From Snodgrassella alvi wkB2 (GTDB taxonomy: Bacteria > Pseudomonadota > Gammaproteobacteria > Burkholderiales > Neisseriaceae), in contig NZ_CP007446.1 in assembly GCF_000600005.1 (NCBI RefSeq), positions 770,894 to 834,893 of the forward strand: 64,000 nucleotides of DNA, in the 5' to 3' direction. The first letter of the stretch is position 1, and each line of letters begins with the position of its first letter. This document shows positions 1 through 9,187 of this stretch, piece by piece. Made by a program: the position numbers and the translations under genes. The notes beneath the pieces were generated by a model. It made no database searches. It worked only from the letters and a program-made list of their open reading frames with translations, and was not told the DNA's origin.

Positions 1-853
1 TTCAGTATAATCATCATTAGTGTTTGGCGGTATTTATTGTGTTTTTCTATTATTACTTGATTGTCTGTTTTCGGTTTGTTCAAGTATGGGGGAAATTAAT
101 GCAAATAATAGCTATATATTATTTTTATAAAAGCTGTATGCTGGTCGAGAAATAAATTACGTTATTTTTTCCAAAGCCATATTTGATATTATTGGCATAG
201 GTTGTAGAAGAATTAATTGTATTTATCTTATCCTGAAGAGAGGATTTACCTAATGGTCAGCATTAACTTAGTTTTTTGAAGAGGTGGGAAATAATAGGGG
301 AACGCCAAAAATAACCCATAATCCAGCTGGATCAAATTCACCATCAGCCAATATGATTTTAATTATATTTAATAAATCATCTATGAGGAATGATAATTTT
401 TCCATGAGTTGCCAAACGGGATGAGCGAAAAATACTATTGCCTGACAGATTGTGTAAATAATTATGAATAATGCAATGGAGCGTAGGCGGCTATTTGATT
501 TTGCAATTTGTATGATTTGTGCTTTCTTTAATCTACAACGTATCTGTATGTTTCAATGCTATTTTAAGTGTAACCAGTTTTAAAGAATATAACTGTTTCT
601 ATCTCTATTGTTAATGATACTGTACTAGTGAAGGCTATATCTTTAAAGTTATATTTTATTGATATTTATTTTTTATCAAGTATGTGAGTAGTTGCTGTAT
701 TTTGATATGCCAGTGTATCCCTTTATATTTATACAGCTCTTATATTTCGTATGCTGAATTGATTGGGGTTTTCAGGTTTTGGTGTGGCGATAATCTGACT
801 TGATTTTTTTGGCTGGTGCGGTCATATTGTTTGATTATTTTGCTGGGATTGAA
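1..853. other. AT-rich gene-poor stretch
   Basis: About 850 bases precede hslO. Apart from the minus-strand remnant at 268-552 I see no coding frame, RNA gene or strong hairpin. The region probably contains the hslO promoter, but no convincing hexamer pair stands out. Confidence 0.5.
268..552 (-). pseudogene. Remnant of a small membrane protein gene
   Basis: A stop-to-stop reading frame of about 94 codons on the minus strand has no good start codon. The only ATG in frame is at 405, which would leave 45 residues. The translation looks protein-like: a basic N-terminal part, a hydrophobic segment (SIALFIIIYTICQAIVFF), an amphipathic middle (MEKLSFLIDDLLNIIKIIL) and a second hydrophobic segment near GLWVIFGVPLLF. 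Two in-frame stops lie just upstream (TGA at 553-555, then TAG). I read it as the 3' part of a decayed gene of unknown function. It could instead be a short functional ORF starting at 405. Confidence 0.3.
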
Positions 854-1771
854 ATGATGACAGAAAATAAGATGGTACAAGCAGATCAGTTAACGAGGTT
901 TATGTTTGATGACTGTCCTGTACGTGGTCTGCAAGTGAATTTGCAGCAGGTATGGCGGCATGTGGCAGCAAATAAAGTTTATCCTAAGGCAATTCATCAA
1001 GCTCTGGGTGAGCTGACTGTGGCTGCGGTATTGTTGGCCAGTAATCTGAAATTTGACGGTAATCTGATAGTACAGGTGCAGGGTAAGGGCATTTTGAAAA
1101 TGCTGGTAGCGGAAGCCACATCGGCAGCAACCTGCCGAGCAACAGCACGCTGGGATGAATCTGCTGTCATTGATGACAATATGACACTGGTAGATTTGCT
1201 TGGTGAAGGAGGAATGTTTGTACTGACTTTGCAGCCCTCTCAGGGTGAATCCTGGCAGGGTATGGTGGAGCTTAGTGGTAGCAGTATTGCTCAGATGCTG
1301 ATGAATTATATGGCGCGTTCCGAACAGCTGGCTACGTATATTATGCTTGCTGCGGATGATGAGCATGTCAGCGGTCTATTACTGCAAAAGTTACCCGAAC
1401 AGGATATAGATGAAGATAGCTGGACAGAGTTATCAGCTTTATCTGAGACGCTTACGGCGGATGAGTTGTTGCGGCTGGATGTGCAGACATTGTTATTCAG
1501 GCTGTTTCATGAGCATGAGCTAAGGGTGTTTACACCTCAGAATGTTGAATTTTCCTGTACCTGCTCGCGTGCTAAGGTTGGTGATATGCTGCTATTGCTT
1601 GGCGGGCAGGAAGTAGGTGAGGCTGTAGCAGAGCAGGGTAGTATTGAGGTGAACTGTGATTTTTGTCATGCACGCTATGTATTTGATGAGGCAGATGTGA
1701 ATTCTTTGTTTGGTACTGATATTGTGGCTACTGCGCAGGAGGAACTGGCCGCACGTCAGCTTAATCATTAA
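854..1771 (+). CDS. hslO: Redox-regulated chaperone Hsp33
   Basis: This is a 305-residue protein of the Hsp33 family, a cytoplasmic holdase that is activated when its zinc-binding cysteines are oxidised. The N-terminal part carries LTRFMFDDCPVRG, typical of the family. The C-terminal zinc site is visible as CxC (C235, C237) followed by CxxC (C268, C271). The open frame reaches back to a TTG at 800, but the ATG pair at 854/857 follows a GGGA-like ribosome site and gives the usual family length (about 290-300). It is transcribed alone and ends at a hairpin shared with the convergent pepP unit. Confidence 0.93.
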   Translation: MMTENKMVQADQLTRFMFDDCPVRGLQVNLQQVWRHVAANKVYPKAIHQALGELTVAAVLLASNLKFDGNLIVQVQGKGILKMLVAEATSAATCRATARWDESAVIDDNMTLVDLLGEGGMFVLTLQPSQGESWQGMVELSGSSIAQMLMNYMARSEQLATYIMLAADDEHVSGLLLQKLPEQDIDEDSWTELSALSETLTADELLRLDVQTLLFRLFHEHELRVFTPQNVEFSCTCSRAKVGDMLLLLGGQEVGEAVAEQGSIEVNCDFCHARYVFDEADVNSLFGTDIVATAQEELAARQLNH

Positions 1772-1785
1772 AAGTACATTTATAA

Positions 1786-1818
1786 AAAATAGCCGGATAA
1801 ATGTTATCCGGCTATTTT
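1786..1818. terminator. Bidirectional terminator between hslO and pepP
   Basis: A perfect 15-bp stem (AAAATAGCCGGATAA and its complement) with a 3-base loop has an A-run on the left and T-run on the right. It can therefore end transcription from hslO (+) and from pepP (-). Confidence 0.85.
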
Positions 1819-1845
1819 AATGGCTAATACTGATCAGATTCTGAT

Positions 1846-3162
1846 TTAGTGCTGCATCAATATTTCGATTTCTGCGGTAGTTTTAGGTACAGAAGCAGTG
1901 AGTACTTCATTACCGGTTTCTGTAATCAGAACGTTGTCTTCAATGCGGATGCCAATATTATGAAATGCCTGAGGTATATCATCTGCTGCGCTGATATATA
2001 AACCGGGCTCTATGGTCGTTACCATTCCCGCCTGAAGCAAAATAGGCTGTTCATTGCTGTCAAAACGGCCACCAACATCATGAACATCCAGTCCGAGCCA
2101 GTGTCCGAGCCCATGCATATAAAAACGCCGATAAGTCTGAGTTTCAATATTCTGTTCTAGACTGCCACGGAGGATGCCCAGATCAATCAGCCCCTGGGTT
2201 AGCATGCTGATGGCTGTTGCACTGATATTCTGCCAGTTTGCTTGTTTTACAGTAGAGGCAATGCTCGCCTCGTTAACAGACAGTACTATATCGTAGATAT
2301 CTTTTTGTGCACTGCTGAAACGCCCGCTGACGGGAAAGGTGCGGCTAATATCACCAGCATACATCTGGTATTCGGCACCTGCATCAATCATGAGTAAATC
2401 ATTTTGCTGCAACTGACAGTTATTGCTGACATAATGCAGACAACAGGCATTTTTGCCTCCGGCAACTATGCTGTTGTACGATGGATAGCGTGCTCCGCGT
2501 TGCATGAATTCATGCAGAATTTCTGCTTCTACCTGATATTCATACTGACCGGCACGAGTAGTCTGCATGGCACGAATATGAGCTTGTGCGCTGATTTCTG
2601 CGGCAATGCGCATGATCGACTGTTCATGTTTATCTTTGATAAGACGCATCGGATCAAGGATGCTGGCCAGATTTACCAGGCTGTCAGGTGCAATCGTACT
2701 GCCATTGGCACTGCGATAATTGGCTATACGGGCAACTTCATACCATAATTCAATGAGCTTAGGGTCATTTTCAGGATATAGTCCCCACAATGCGAAGAGT
2801 CGTCGGTGACCAGTCAGTGCTTGTTTAAGCAAAACCGGCCACTGGTTGATATCATCGGCTGAGTCGAAAGCAAATTGCTCTCGTGCAGCTGTATAACCAT
2901 AACGGAAACCGTTCCAGATTTCGTGTTCAGGGTCTTTATTGCGGCACAGAAGAGTGGAGGTATGTTCACGTCCATTCAGTATCAATGCTGCTCCGGGCTC
3001 AGGAAAACCGGTCAGGTAATGAAAATAGCTATCCTGTCTGAAGGGGTATTCTGTGTCATTACTGCGGCGTTGTTCCGGAGCGGCAAATATAATGGCAATG
3101 CCATCTTCGCCGATTTTATTCAGTACAGTCTGACGGCGTTGCTGATAAACGGTAATATCCAT
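1846..3162 (-). CDS. pepP: Xaa-Pro aminopeptidase (aminopeptidase P)
   Basis: This is a 438-residue M24-family metallopeptidase that removes an N-terminal residue preceding proline. An N-terminal AMP_N domain is followed by the pita-bread domain with the metal ligands visible in order: Asp in MIDAGAEY, Asp in AGDISRTF, His in MHGLGHWLGLDVHD, Glu in TIEPGLY and Glu in GIRIEDNV. The frame continues upstream to 3258, but ATG 3162 is preceded by a GGGAGA ribosome site and lies just past the stop of the upstream gene. It is the last gene of a three-gene minus unit with the vanZ-like gene and a small ORF. Confidence 0.93.
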   Translation of the reverse strand: MDITVYQQRRQTVLNKIGEDGIAIIFAAPEQRRSNDTEYPFRQDSYFHYLTGFPEPGAALILNGREHTSTLLCRNKDPEHEIWNGFRYGYTAAREQFAFDSADDINQWPVLLKQALTGHRRLFALWGLYPENDPKLIELWYEVARIANYRSANGSTIAPDSLVNLASILDPMRLIKDKHEQSIMRIAAEISAQAHIRAMQTTRAGQYEYQVEAEILHEFMQRGARYPSYNSIVAGGKNACCLHYVSNNCQLQQNDLLMIDAGAEYQMYAGDISRTFPVSGRFSSAQKDIYDIVLSVNEASIASTVKQANWQNISATAISMLTQGLIDLGILRGSLEQNIETQTYRRFYMHGLGHWLGLDVHDVGGRFDSNEQPILLQAGMVTTIEPGLYISAADDIPQAFHNIGIRIEDNVLITETGNEVLTASVPKTTAEIEILMQH

Positions 3163-3163
3163 T

Positions 3164-3547
3164 TTAATATTTCTCCCTGCTGATGTTGCGGCGAGCTGTT
3201 TGTATTTGACGAGCCAGCCATAGTGCCAGTGTGGCACCGATGAGATCGGCCATTGCATCCATTATATCGCCCTCACGTTTAGTGAACAGCGCCTGAATGA
3301 TTTCGCTGGAAGCAGCCCAGATAATGGCAGTTATAATTAACAGGCGTAGCGGAATTGTGATGCCGGCACTGAAGCAGGATTTGGACAGGAACCAGAATTG
3401 GCCGAAAAATAAGCCAAAGTGACAGATTTTATCAAATTGCGGAATAGGTACCGGATTACCGCTTGCTTTGAAGAATAAAAAATACAGGCTGGCCAGAAAC
3501 CAGATGACGGCAAGGAACAGCCATTTATTCATGCATGATGATTTCAT
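3164..3547 (-). CDS. VanZ-like family membrane protein
   Basis: This 127-residue integral membrane protein has about four hydrophobic segments. It carries the VanZ-family signature: DKICHFGLFF after the first segment, then SEIIQALFTKREGDIMDAMADLIGATL. VanZ domains are linked to low-level teicoplanin resistance in enterococci, but the role of most homologues, including this one, is unknown. Its start overlaps the stop of the upstream 69-codon gene by four bases (ATGA), and pepP follows after one base, so translation of the three genes is probably coupled. Confidence 0.8.
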   Translation of the reverse strand: MKSSCMNKWLFLAVIWFLASLYFLFFKASGNPVPIPQFDKICHFGLFFGQFWFLSKSCFSAGITIPLRLLIITAIIWAASSEIIQALFTKREGDIMDAMADLIGATLALWLARQIQTARRNISREKY

Positions 3548-3753
3548 AATGAGTCTGTTTCAATAAGCCATTGCTGACACAGGGTAGCCAGACGGTTAAA
3601 TTTACTGCCGCGCTGTTGAAACAATTGTTGCCATAATTTTACTGTATGTACATCTGGTGCTTCATCAAGGCTGCATTCGTTGAGCCAGAAATCTAAAATT
3701 TCAGCGCATTCACCGGCAGAAGCTGTTTGAAAAAGTTCGGTTATAGCTTGCAT
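3544..3753 (-). CDS. Small conserved-looking hypothetical protein
   Basis: This 69-residue soluble protein is not recognised. The sequence is helical and Leu/Gln/Trp-rich (for example CAEILDFWLNECSLDEAP and VKLWQQLFQQRG), with no signal peptide or membrane segment. The four-base overlap with the vanZ-like gene and its position as first gene of the unit support real translation. Nothing seen here indicates a function. Confidence 0.6.
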   Translation of the reverse strand: MQAITELFQTASAGECAEILDFWLNECSLDEAPDVHTVKLWQQLFQQRGSKFNRLATLCQQWLIETDSL

Positions 3754-3786
3754 GAATCAATGGTAATAATATGCTGTTAATGATAA

Positions 3787-3811
3787 AAACGGACTGAGTA
3801 ACAGTCCGTTT
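3787..3811 (-). terminator. Terminator downstream of yebC
   Basis: A 9-bp perfect stem (AAACGGACT and its complement) with a 7-base loop is followed by T residues on the minus strand. It lies just after the yebC stop and separates yebC from the small ORF/vanZ/pepP unit. Confidence 0.8.
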
Positions 3812-3816
3812 TATGT

Positions 3817-4545
3817 TTACTCAGTTTCCAGTACGGCTGTAGTATAAACGTTCTGAACATCATCAAGATCTTCAAGTGCGTCTAGTAAACGCTGCATTTT
3901 TTCAGCTTCTGCTCCTTGCAGAACGGTTTCATTAACTGCACGCATGGTTACTTCGCCATCGGCCGCGTGCAAACCCGCTGCTTCCAGTGCTTCTTTAACA
4001 CTGCTGTACTGATAGGGTTCGGTGATGACTTCCTTAGAACCATCTTCCTGTACGATAACGTCTTCAGCACCTGCTTCGAGAGCAGCCTCCATCAGAGTAT
4101 CTTCATCCACTTCCGGGCTGAAGAGTAAATAGCCCTGATGAACGAACTGAAAGGCTACTGAGCCGTCTGTACCAAGATTGCCGCCATGTTTGGTGAAGGC
4201 ATGACGTACATCGGCTACGGTACGGGTTTTATTGTCGGTCAAACAGTCTACCATTACTGCTGCTCCGCCAATGCCATAACCTTCGTAACGCAGTTCTACA
4301 TATTCGACACCTTCAAGATTACCTGTACCTTTATCTATTGCCCGCTGAATATTATCTTTGGGCATGTTGGCATCAGTGGCTTTATCCATTGCCAGACGCA
4401 GGCGTGGATTGGCATTGGGATCGCCACCGCCCAGACGGGCAGCAATGGTAATTTCTTTAATCAGGCGGGTGAAGATTTTGCCGCGTTTGGCATCCTGACG
4501 ACCTTTACGATGCTGGATATTGGCCCACTTACTATGTCCTGCCAT
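3817..4545 (-). CDS. yebC: YebC/PmpR family regulatory protein
   Basis: This 242-residue member of the YebC/TACO1 family has the diagnostic start [18 protein letters not shown] and the acidic C-terminal domain. Family members have been described as DNA-binding regulators (PmpR) and more recently as factors that help ribosomes through difficult stretches. The sequence alone does not say which role applies here. The length is typical (about 240-250). It appears monocistronic, with its own terminator and a roughly 170-base AT-rich leader. Confidence 0.95.
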   Translation of the reverse strand: MAGHSKWANIQHRKGRQDAKRGKIFTRLIKEITIAARLGGGDPNANPRLRLAMDKATDANMPKDNIQRAIDKGTGNLEGVEYVELRYEGYGIGGAAVMVDCLTDNKTRTVADVRHAFTKHGGNLGTDGSVAFQFVHQGYLLFSPEVDEDTLMEAALEAGAEDVIVQEDGSKEVITEPYQYSSVKEALEAAGLHAADGEVTMRAVNETVLQGAEAEKMQRLLDALEDLDDVQNVYTTAVLETE

Positions 4546-4715
4546 TTTAAATTCCTTATTGCTGTGTTGATTTTACGTACCAAAACAATGCCAAAGCTGA
4601 GCGCTTTGGCAAGTTTTAATACCATCAAATAATTGAAATATGGTATTAATTTTACCATATTGCTCTTTTATTGAGTAGATTCTATCCGGATAGTATAAAC
4701 GGCGGGTAATCTGGA

Positions 4716-5195
4716 TTACTGTTTGCCTGCTGAGGTTTGCCAGTATTTGAGCCATGCCTCGCAGCCGGCATGGATAATGGTGCAGGTTTCTGTAAAATTA
4801 CCGCTGAAATAAGGGTCTGGTACGTAGTCATATTCGCTGTCTGGTAATAAATCGGTAATTTTGTAGACTTTATCCGGACGGCTACACCCAAAAATACGGG
4901 ATAAGTCTTGCAGGTTTTTATCATCCATAGCAATAATATGATCGTAAATGGCAATATCCTCCGGCCTTACTTCACTACTTTGAAAATCATTAGTACTGAT
5001 TTGTTTTGCATGCAAAATTTCTTTGGTGCCTGAGTGCATGTCTTCACCATTGTGCCAGCCGGAAGTGCCGGCGCTGGCAATTTCAATCTGTTCACTCAGA
5101 CCTTTTTTTGTTACCAGGTCGCGCAGAATGTATTCTGCCATGGGAGAACGGCAGATATTACCCAGACAGACAAATAATACTTTAGTTGCAGCCAT
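4716..5195 (-). CDS. Low-molecular-weight protein-tyrosine phosphatase
   Basis: This is a 159-residue cytoplasmic phosphatase of the LMW-PTP family. The catalytic P-loop CLGNICRS starts at C10 with R16, and the general-acid Asp is D127 in DPYFSG. Family members dephosphorylate protein phosphotyrosine; no capsule or tyrosine-kinase genes are nearby to suggest a partner. Its ATG overlaps the stop of the upstream hypothetical gene (TGATG arrangement), so the two are probably co-translated. Confidence 0.92.
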   Translation of the reverse strand: MAATKVLFVCLGNICRSPMAEYILRDLVTKKGLSEQIEIASAGTSGWHNGEDMHSGTKEILHAKQISTNDFQSSEVRPEDIAIYDHIIAMDDKNLQDLSRIFGCSRPDKVYKITDLLPDSEYDYVPDPYFSGNFTETCTIIHAGCEAWLKYWQTSAGKQ

Positions 5196-6295
5196 CAGTG
5201 ACTCCGTGGAAAAAGTGGGTTATGTCCGACCATATTGATAGATTGGGCATAATTAGGCAATTGGGCCTGTGCACTGATTGGTTCATGTAACAGGCGAATA
5301 TTTTCAACATTGCACTCAGCCAGCAGATCAATGAAATTTTGTATTATGCTGTCAATGTTGTCTGCTTGTGTTAGCGGCCAGCGAAAAATTTGTGGCTGAA
5401 GTTCAAATACACTGTCGGTTGCGTTGAAACCAAATAATATATTCCCGCCTTCCTGAGCAGCAATAACTACGCCAACCCGTGGACTTTGCAGGCGAATCGC
5501 CCGGATAGCATTAGTCGTAAAGACATCACAGGCCATTCGCAGACGCATGGCACTGCCAGAGCGTAAGGCGTTTAATGGTGATTGTGGCGCAAGCGGGTTG
5601 ATAAACAGCGTAGCACCGGCTGTAGCCAGATGAGTTTGCCAGACTTGCATGAGCGGCAGGGCAGTATCTGCCAGATTGCAGTTAAGGGCAGACTGAATGT
5701 CTGGTCCGGAAAAACCAAGGGCATAAAAAACCTGTACTGATTGTCCGCTTTCAACTATTAGTGGTGTTTTAGGTAACTGATCGAGAAAATCTGCGGCCAT
5801 CTGTTGATTTTGTTTAGCAGCGTACCATTGACTGGCTTTGATATGGGTCAGGGTAGTATCACTCACAAGATGAGATGCCCAGTGAATTTTATTCCATTCA
5901 TCAGACCATGGACGGTTTTTGAAGATTTCAGTAATGGCTTCTGCGGGTATGCTGTCTGGCAGAGAGATATTTTCTTTAGCACCACCTACTATTATCACGG
6001 GCAAAGCCAACCATTGTACTTCTGTCTGATTACGTGCTTGTAATACAGTTTCCATACTGTTCCACAGTGCATTGTAAATATCACTATTGGCCGCCATAGC
6101 CAGTGCTACAGAAAGGTTGGTATAGTGATTTTGTGCCAGCATACGGCTGATTTCAGTTTGCAGGCTCTCACGGGCAAGGGTAGTTTGTGCTTTTGATGTA
6201 GGTGTCACTAGACTGGCTGCATGCAGCAGCAGTTCGTTTTTAACCTGATCGGTAGGAAATGCGCGGGTATCAGGCAAACAATGATGGGTGTTCAT
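5195..6295 (-). CDS. Hypothetical protein upstream of the phosphatase
   Basis: This 366-residue protein belongs to no family I can name. It is soluble-looking, with no signal peptide or membrane segment. It has a tryptophan-bearing stretch (RPWSDEWNKIHWASHLV), a glycine-containing turn (GSAMRLRMACD) and a hydrophobic strand-like segment (VGVVIAAQEGGNILFGF). It is translationally coupled to the phosphatase gene. No catalytic motif is evident. Confidence 0.7.
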   Translation of the reverse strand: MNTHHCLPDTRAFPTDQVKNELLLHAASLVTPTSKAQTTLARESLQTEISRMLAQNHYTNLSVALAMAANSDIYNALWNSMETVLQARNQTEVQWLALPVIIVGGAKENISLPDSIPAEAITEIFKNRPWSDEWNKIHWASHLVSDTTLTHIKASQWYAAKQNQQMAADFLDQLPKTPLIVESGQSVQVFYALGFSGPDIQSALNCNLADTALPLMQVWQTHLATAGATLFINPLAPQSPLNALRSGSAMRLRMACDVFTTNAIRAIRLQSPRVGVVIAAQEGGNILFGFNATDSVFELQPQIFRWPLTQADNIDSIIQNFIDLLAECNVENIRLLHEPISAQAQLPNYAQSINMVGHNPLFPRSH

Positions 6296-6440
6296 GATGT
6301 TTGATCGGTTTTATTTAGTAGGCTTAGTAAATATTCTATTGTAACAAATTAGCTTTGTCTGAAATGTATATACTGATATTTGTCTGATATGTTGTGCTTG
6401 CGGCAAAAGCTGTACAACAAGCAAACATATGACTATCCGG

Positions 6441-6467
6441 CTTGAAACTGAATTGTGCTGCCCATAT
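6441..6467 (+). promoter_or_regulatory. Heat-shock (sigma-32-type) promoter of htpG
   Basis: CTTGAAA at 6441-6447 and CCCATAT at 6461-6467 are separated by 13 bases. This matches the RpoH promoter pattern (CTTGAAA, 11-16 bases, CCCATNT). It lies 43 bases upstream of the htpG ATG, a heat-shock gene, which supports the call. Confidence 0.8.
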
Positions 6468-6510
6468 TTTGAATTAACAACAATCATATATTTGGGCTTT
6501 TGAGAAAATT

Positions 6511-8409
6511 ATGAAACAGACACACAGTTTTCAGACTGAAGTAAAACAGTTGTTACAGTTGATGATTCATTCTTTATACAGCAATAAAGAAATCTTTTTG
6601 CGGGAACTGATTTCCAATGCTGCCGACGCGTGCGATAAATTGCGCTTTGAGTCTCTGAATGATGCTTCTTTGCTGGGAGATGATACAGAATTCAGGATTA
6701 AGGTTACTGCTGATGCAGAAGCTAAAACCATTACTGTATCTGATAATGGTATCGGTATGACTGAAGCCGATATTATCGAACATCTGGGCACCATTGCTAA
6801 ATCCGGTACCAAAGCATTTCTGGAAAAACTGACTGGCGACGATAAAAAAGATGCCAATCTTATTGGGCAGTTTGGTGTAGGTTTTTATTCTGCATTTATC
6901 GTGGCTGATAAGGTAACTGTTGAAAGCCGCAGGGCAGGTGCCGCTGAAAATCAAGCTGTACGCTGGGTGAGTGCTGGTGACGGCGAATTTACTGTTGAAC
7001 CGATTAGTAAGTCTGCCCGTGGTACAGATGTAATTCTGCATCTTAAAGATGATGAAAAAGATTTGTTGTCTGACTGGACTTTGCGCCGGATTGTAACGAC
7101 TTATAGTGATCATATTTCTGTGCCGATTTATATGAAGAAAGCGCCTGAATATGATGAAGAAGGTAATGTAAAAGTTTCAGATGAGCTGGAAGTGGTTAAT
7201 CAGGCTCAGGCTTTATGGCAGCGGCCGAAAAATGAAATTACCGATGAGCAGTACCAGACTTTCTATCGTCATGTATCACACGATTATGATGATGCTTTAG
7301 CGTGGACACATTTCCGTGTGGAAGGACGTCATGAATACACCGGATTGCTGTACATTCCGAAACATGCACCATTTGATTTATATGAGCGTGAACCTAAGCA
7401 TGGTGTACAGTTATATGTAAAACGTGTATTCATTATGGATGATGCGAAAAAGCTGATGCCTTCTTATCTGCGTTTTATTCGCGGAGTGATCGACAGCAGC
7501 GATTTGCCTTTGAATGTATCCCGTGAAATTTTGCAGGAAAGCCGTGATCTCGATGCAATTCGCTCTGGCAGTGTTAAAAAAGTATTGTCTCTTTTAGAAG
7601 ATCTGAAGAAAAATCAGCCGGAAAAATATGCTGAATTCTGGCAGGTGTTCGGTAATACACTGAAAGAAGGTATTGCTGAAGATTTCACAAATAAAGACAA
7701 AATAGCTGGTTTATGCCGGTTTGCCTCTACGCATAATGATAGTAGTGAGCAAAATGTTACTCTGGCTGATTATATTGGTCGGATGAAAGAAGGGCAGGAA
7801 AAAATTTACTATATTACTGCCGATAGTTATGCTGCTGCCAAAAATAGCCCACATCTGGAAATTTTCCTGAAAAAAGGTGTTGAGGTATTGCTGCTGACTG
7901 ATCGTGTAGATGAGTGGGTGGTTAATAGTTTATCTGAATTTGATGGCAAGGGTTTGGTAAGTGTAGCCAAGGGTTCACTGGACTTAGGTAATCTGGCTGA
8001 TGAGGAGGAAAAAGCAGCCCAGGCTAAGACAGAAGAAGACAACAAGGAACTGGTAGAGCAGATTAAAACTGCTCTGGGTGATAAAGTTGACGCTGTTCGT
8101 GCCACTGCCCGTTTGACAGAAAGTCCGGCATGTCTGGTTGTTGGTGAGCATGATATGAGCCAGCATCTGGCAAGAATGCTGGAAGCTTCCGGTGCAGCCG
8201 GTCAAATTCCGCAGACCAAACCAACACTGGAAATCAATCCGGATCATCCTTTGATTAAGAAAATTGCTTCAGAGCAGGACGAAGTACAGCGCAATGAACT
8301 GGCTGAGCTGGTATATGATCAGGCTTTGCTGGCTGAAGGCGGTAAACTGGAAAATCCGGCGGCATTTGTCAAACGCATGAATCATTTATTGCTGACACTA
8401 AATCAGTAA
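6511..8409 (+). CDS. htpG: Molecular chaperone HtpG (Hsp90)
   Basis: This is a 632-residue bacterial Hsp90, an ATP-dependent cytoplasmic chaperone. The GHKL ATPase domain is clear: [15 protein letters not shown] near residue 35, DNGIGM near residue 80, and GQFGVGFYS near residue 120. The middle-domain catalytic region includes [11 protein letters not shown] with its Arg, and a C-terminal dimerisation domain follows. The length matches the family. It is monocistronic, with a sigma-32-like promoter upstream and a strong hairpin terminator downstream. Confidence 0.97.
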   Translation: MKQTHSFQTEVKQLLQLMIHSLYSNKEIFLRELISNAADACDKLRFESLNDASLLGDDTEFRIKVTADAEAKTITVSDNGIGMTEADIIEHLGTIAKSGTKAFLEKLTGDDKKDANLIGQFGVGFYSAFIVADKVTVESRRAGAAENQAVRWVSAGDGEFTVEPISKSARGTDVILHLKDDEKDLLSDWTLRRIVTTYSDHISVPIYMKKAPEYDEEGNVKVSDELEVVNQAQALWQRPKNEITDEQYQTFYRHVSHDYDDALAWTHFRVEGRHEYTGLLYIPKHAPFDLYEREPKHGVQLYVKRVFIMDDAKKLMPSYLRFIRGVIDSSDLPLNVSREILQESRDLDAIRSGSVKKVLSLLEDLKKNQPEKYAEFWQVFGNTLKEGIAEDFTNKDKIAGLCRFASTHNDSSEQNVTLADYIGRMKEGQEKIYYITADSYAAAKNSPHLEIFLKKGVEVLLLTDRVDEWVVNSLSEFDGKGLVSVAKGSLDLGNLADEEEKAAQAKTEEDNKELVEQIKTALGDKVDAVRATARLTESPACLVVGEHDMSQHLARMLEASGAAGQIPQTKPTLEINPDHPLIKKIASEQDEVQRNELAELVYDQALLAEGGKLENPAAFVKRMNHLLLTLNQ

Positions 8410-8428
8410 TATTGTTTTTATCAGACCA

Positions 8429-8458
8429 AAAGAGCTGCTTTCATAAAAGCAGCTCTTT
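8429..8458 (+). terminator. Terminator of htpG
   Basis: A perfect 13-bp stem (AAAGAGCTGCTTT and its complement) with a 4-base loop ends in a T-run, 19 bases after the htpG stop. Confidence 0.9.
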
Positions 8459-8625
8459 CAATTCATTTATAAAAATTTCAAACAAAATGTTCAAATTTTC
8501 TTAAAAATAATTATTTATATTATAATTAACAGCTTTTTGTAAAAAATGAAGTTTTTTGGTTTTAGCATACTTATAAATTATTTATGGATAATAATAGTAT
8601 TTAAAAACCATGTGATTCTTCCGAT

Positions 8626-9011
8626 ATGGCACATAGTGAAGCATGGCTGTTTGGATTTAAGTTCTATGAAGAGAATGGATTACCTAAATTTAATCCCACT
8701 GAGCAGTTTCAGAAAAATTATAATAATTTACCGTGTGAATTAAAGTTTAAGTTAAATAGAAATATATTTGCATTTTTAGTCCATGGTATTTTTTATATTT
8801 AAGTATGTGGCGTAAAGCTATTTCAATGACATTCTGTTTAATGATGCTTTATTTTATTATAGCGATGATTATTCTGTTTAAACCTTCTACTGGTATTAGT
8901 GTAGGCGACTTTTCAGCCAGAATGTTTTTGGATTCCGGGTTAATTTCTTATTACTTACATAAAATAAAAAATCAAAAACTTTCAATATTTTTGAAGGATT
9001 ATATTAAATAA
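8626..9011 (+). pseudogene. Frameshifted small membrane protein (DUF2628-like)
   Basis: Two adjoining frames appear to be halves of one protein. From 8626 the first reads MAHSEAWLFGFKFYEENGLP, then a basic patch and AFLVHGIFYI, and stops at 8800-8802. The second starts near 8805 with MWRKAISMTFCLMMLYF and runs to 9011. One extra base in the T-rich stretch around 8795-8800 would join them into a roughly 128-residue protein. An NxxAFLxGxFY stretch followed by a basic MWRK and hydrophobic segments is the layout of DUF2628-type small membrane proteins. The family assignment is tentative. Confidence 0.4.
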
Positions 9012-9128
9012 TTTAATAATCTAAAAATATTTTATTATCAATCTGAAAATATATTTTTTAATATATAAATTTTTATCTGGCTCGGATTTTTCCAGTCTGA
9101 TATTACAAATGGCATTCTATCAATTTAA

Positions 9129-9164
9129 TAACAGCATCAATGCCAGCGGGCAGTGATGCTGTTA
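9129..9164 (-). terminator. Terminator after the distal permease gene
   Basis: An 11-bp perfect stem (TAACAGCATCA and its complement) with a 14-base loop sits downstream of the permease stop on the minus strand, at the end of the GABA/kynurenine cluster. Only a short T stretch follows it. Confidence 0.6.
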
Positions 9165-9187
9165 GGGTATATACACTTTGTATATAT

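Noticed and set aside
6574..7113. 179-codon frame on the minus strand inside htpG
   Set aside because: It is wholly within the well-supported htpG gene and has no family-like sequence; a shadow frame.
8546..8743. 65-codon plus frame starting MKFFGFSIL
   Set aside because: The overlapping frame from 8626 reads far more like a natural protein, so this one is judged chance.
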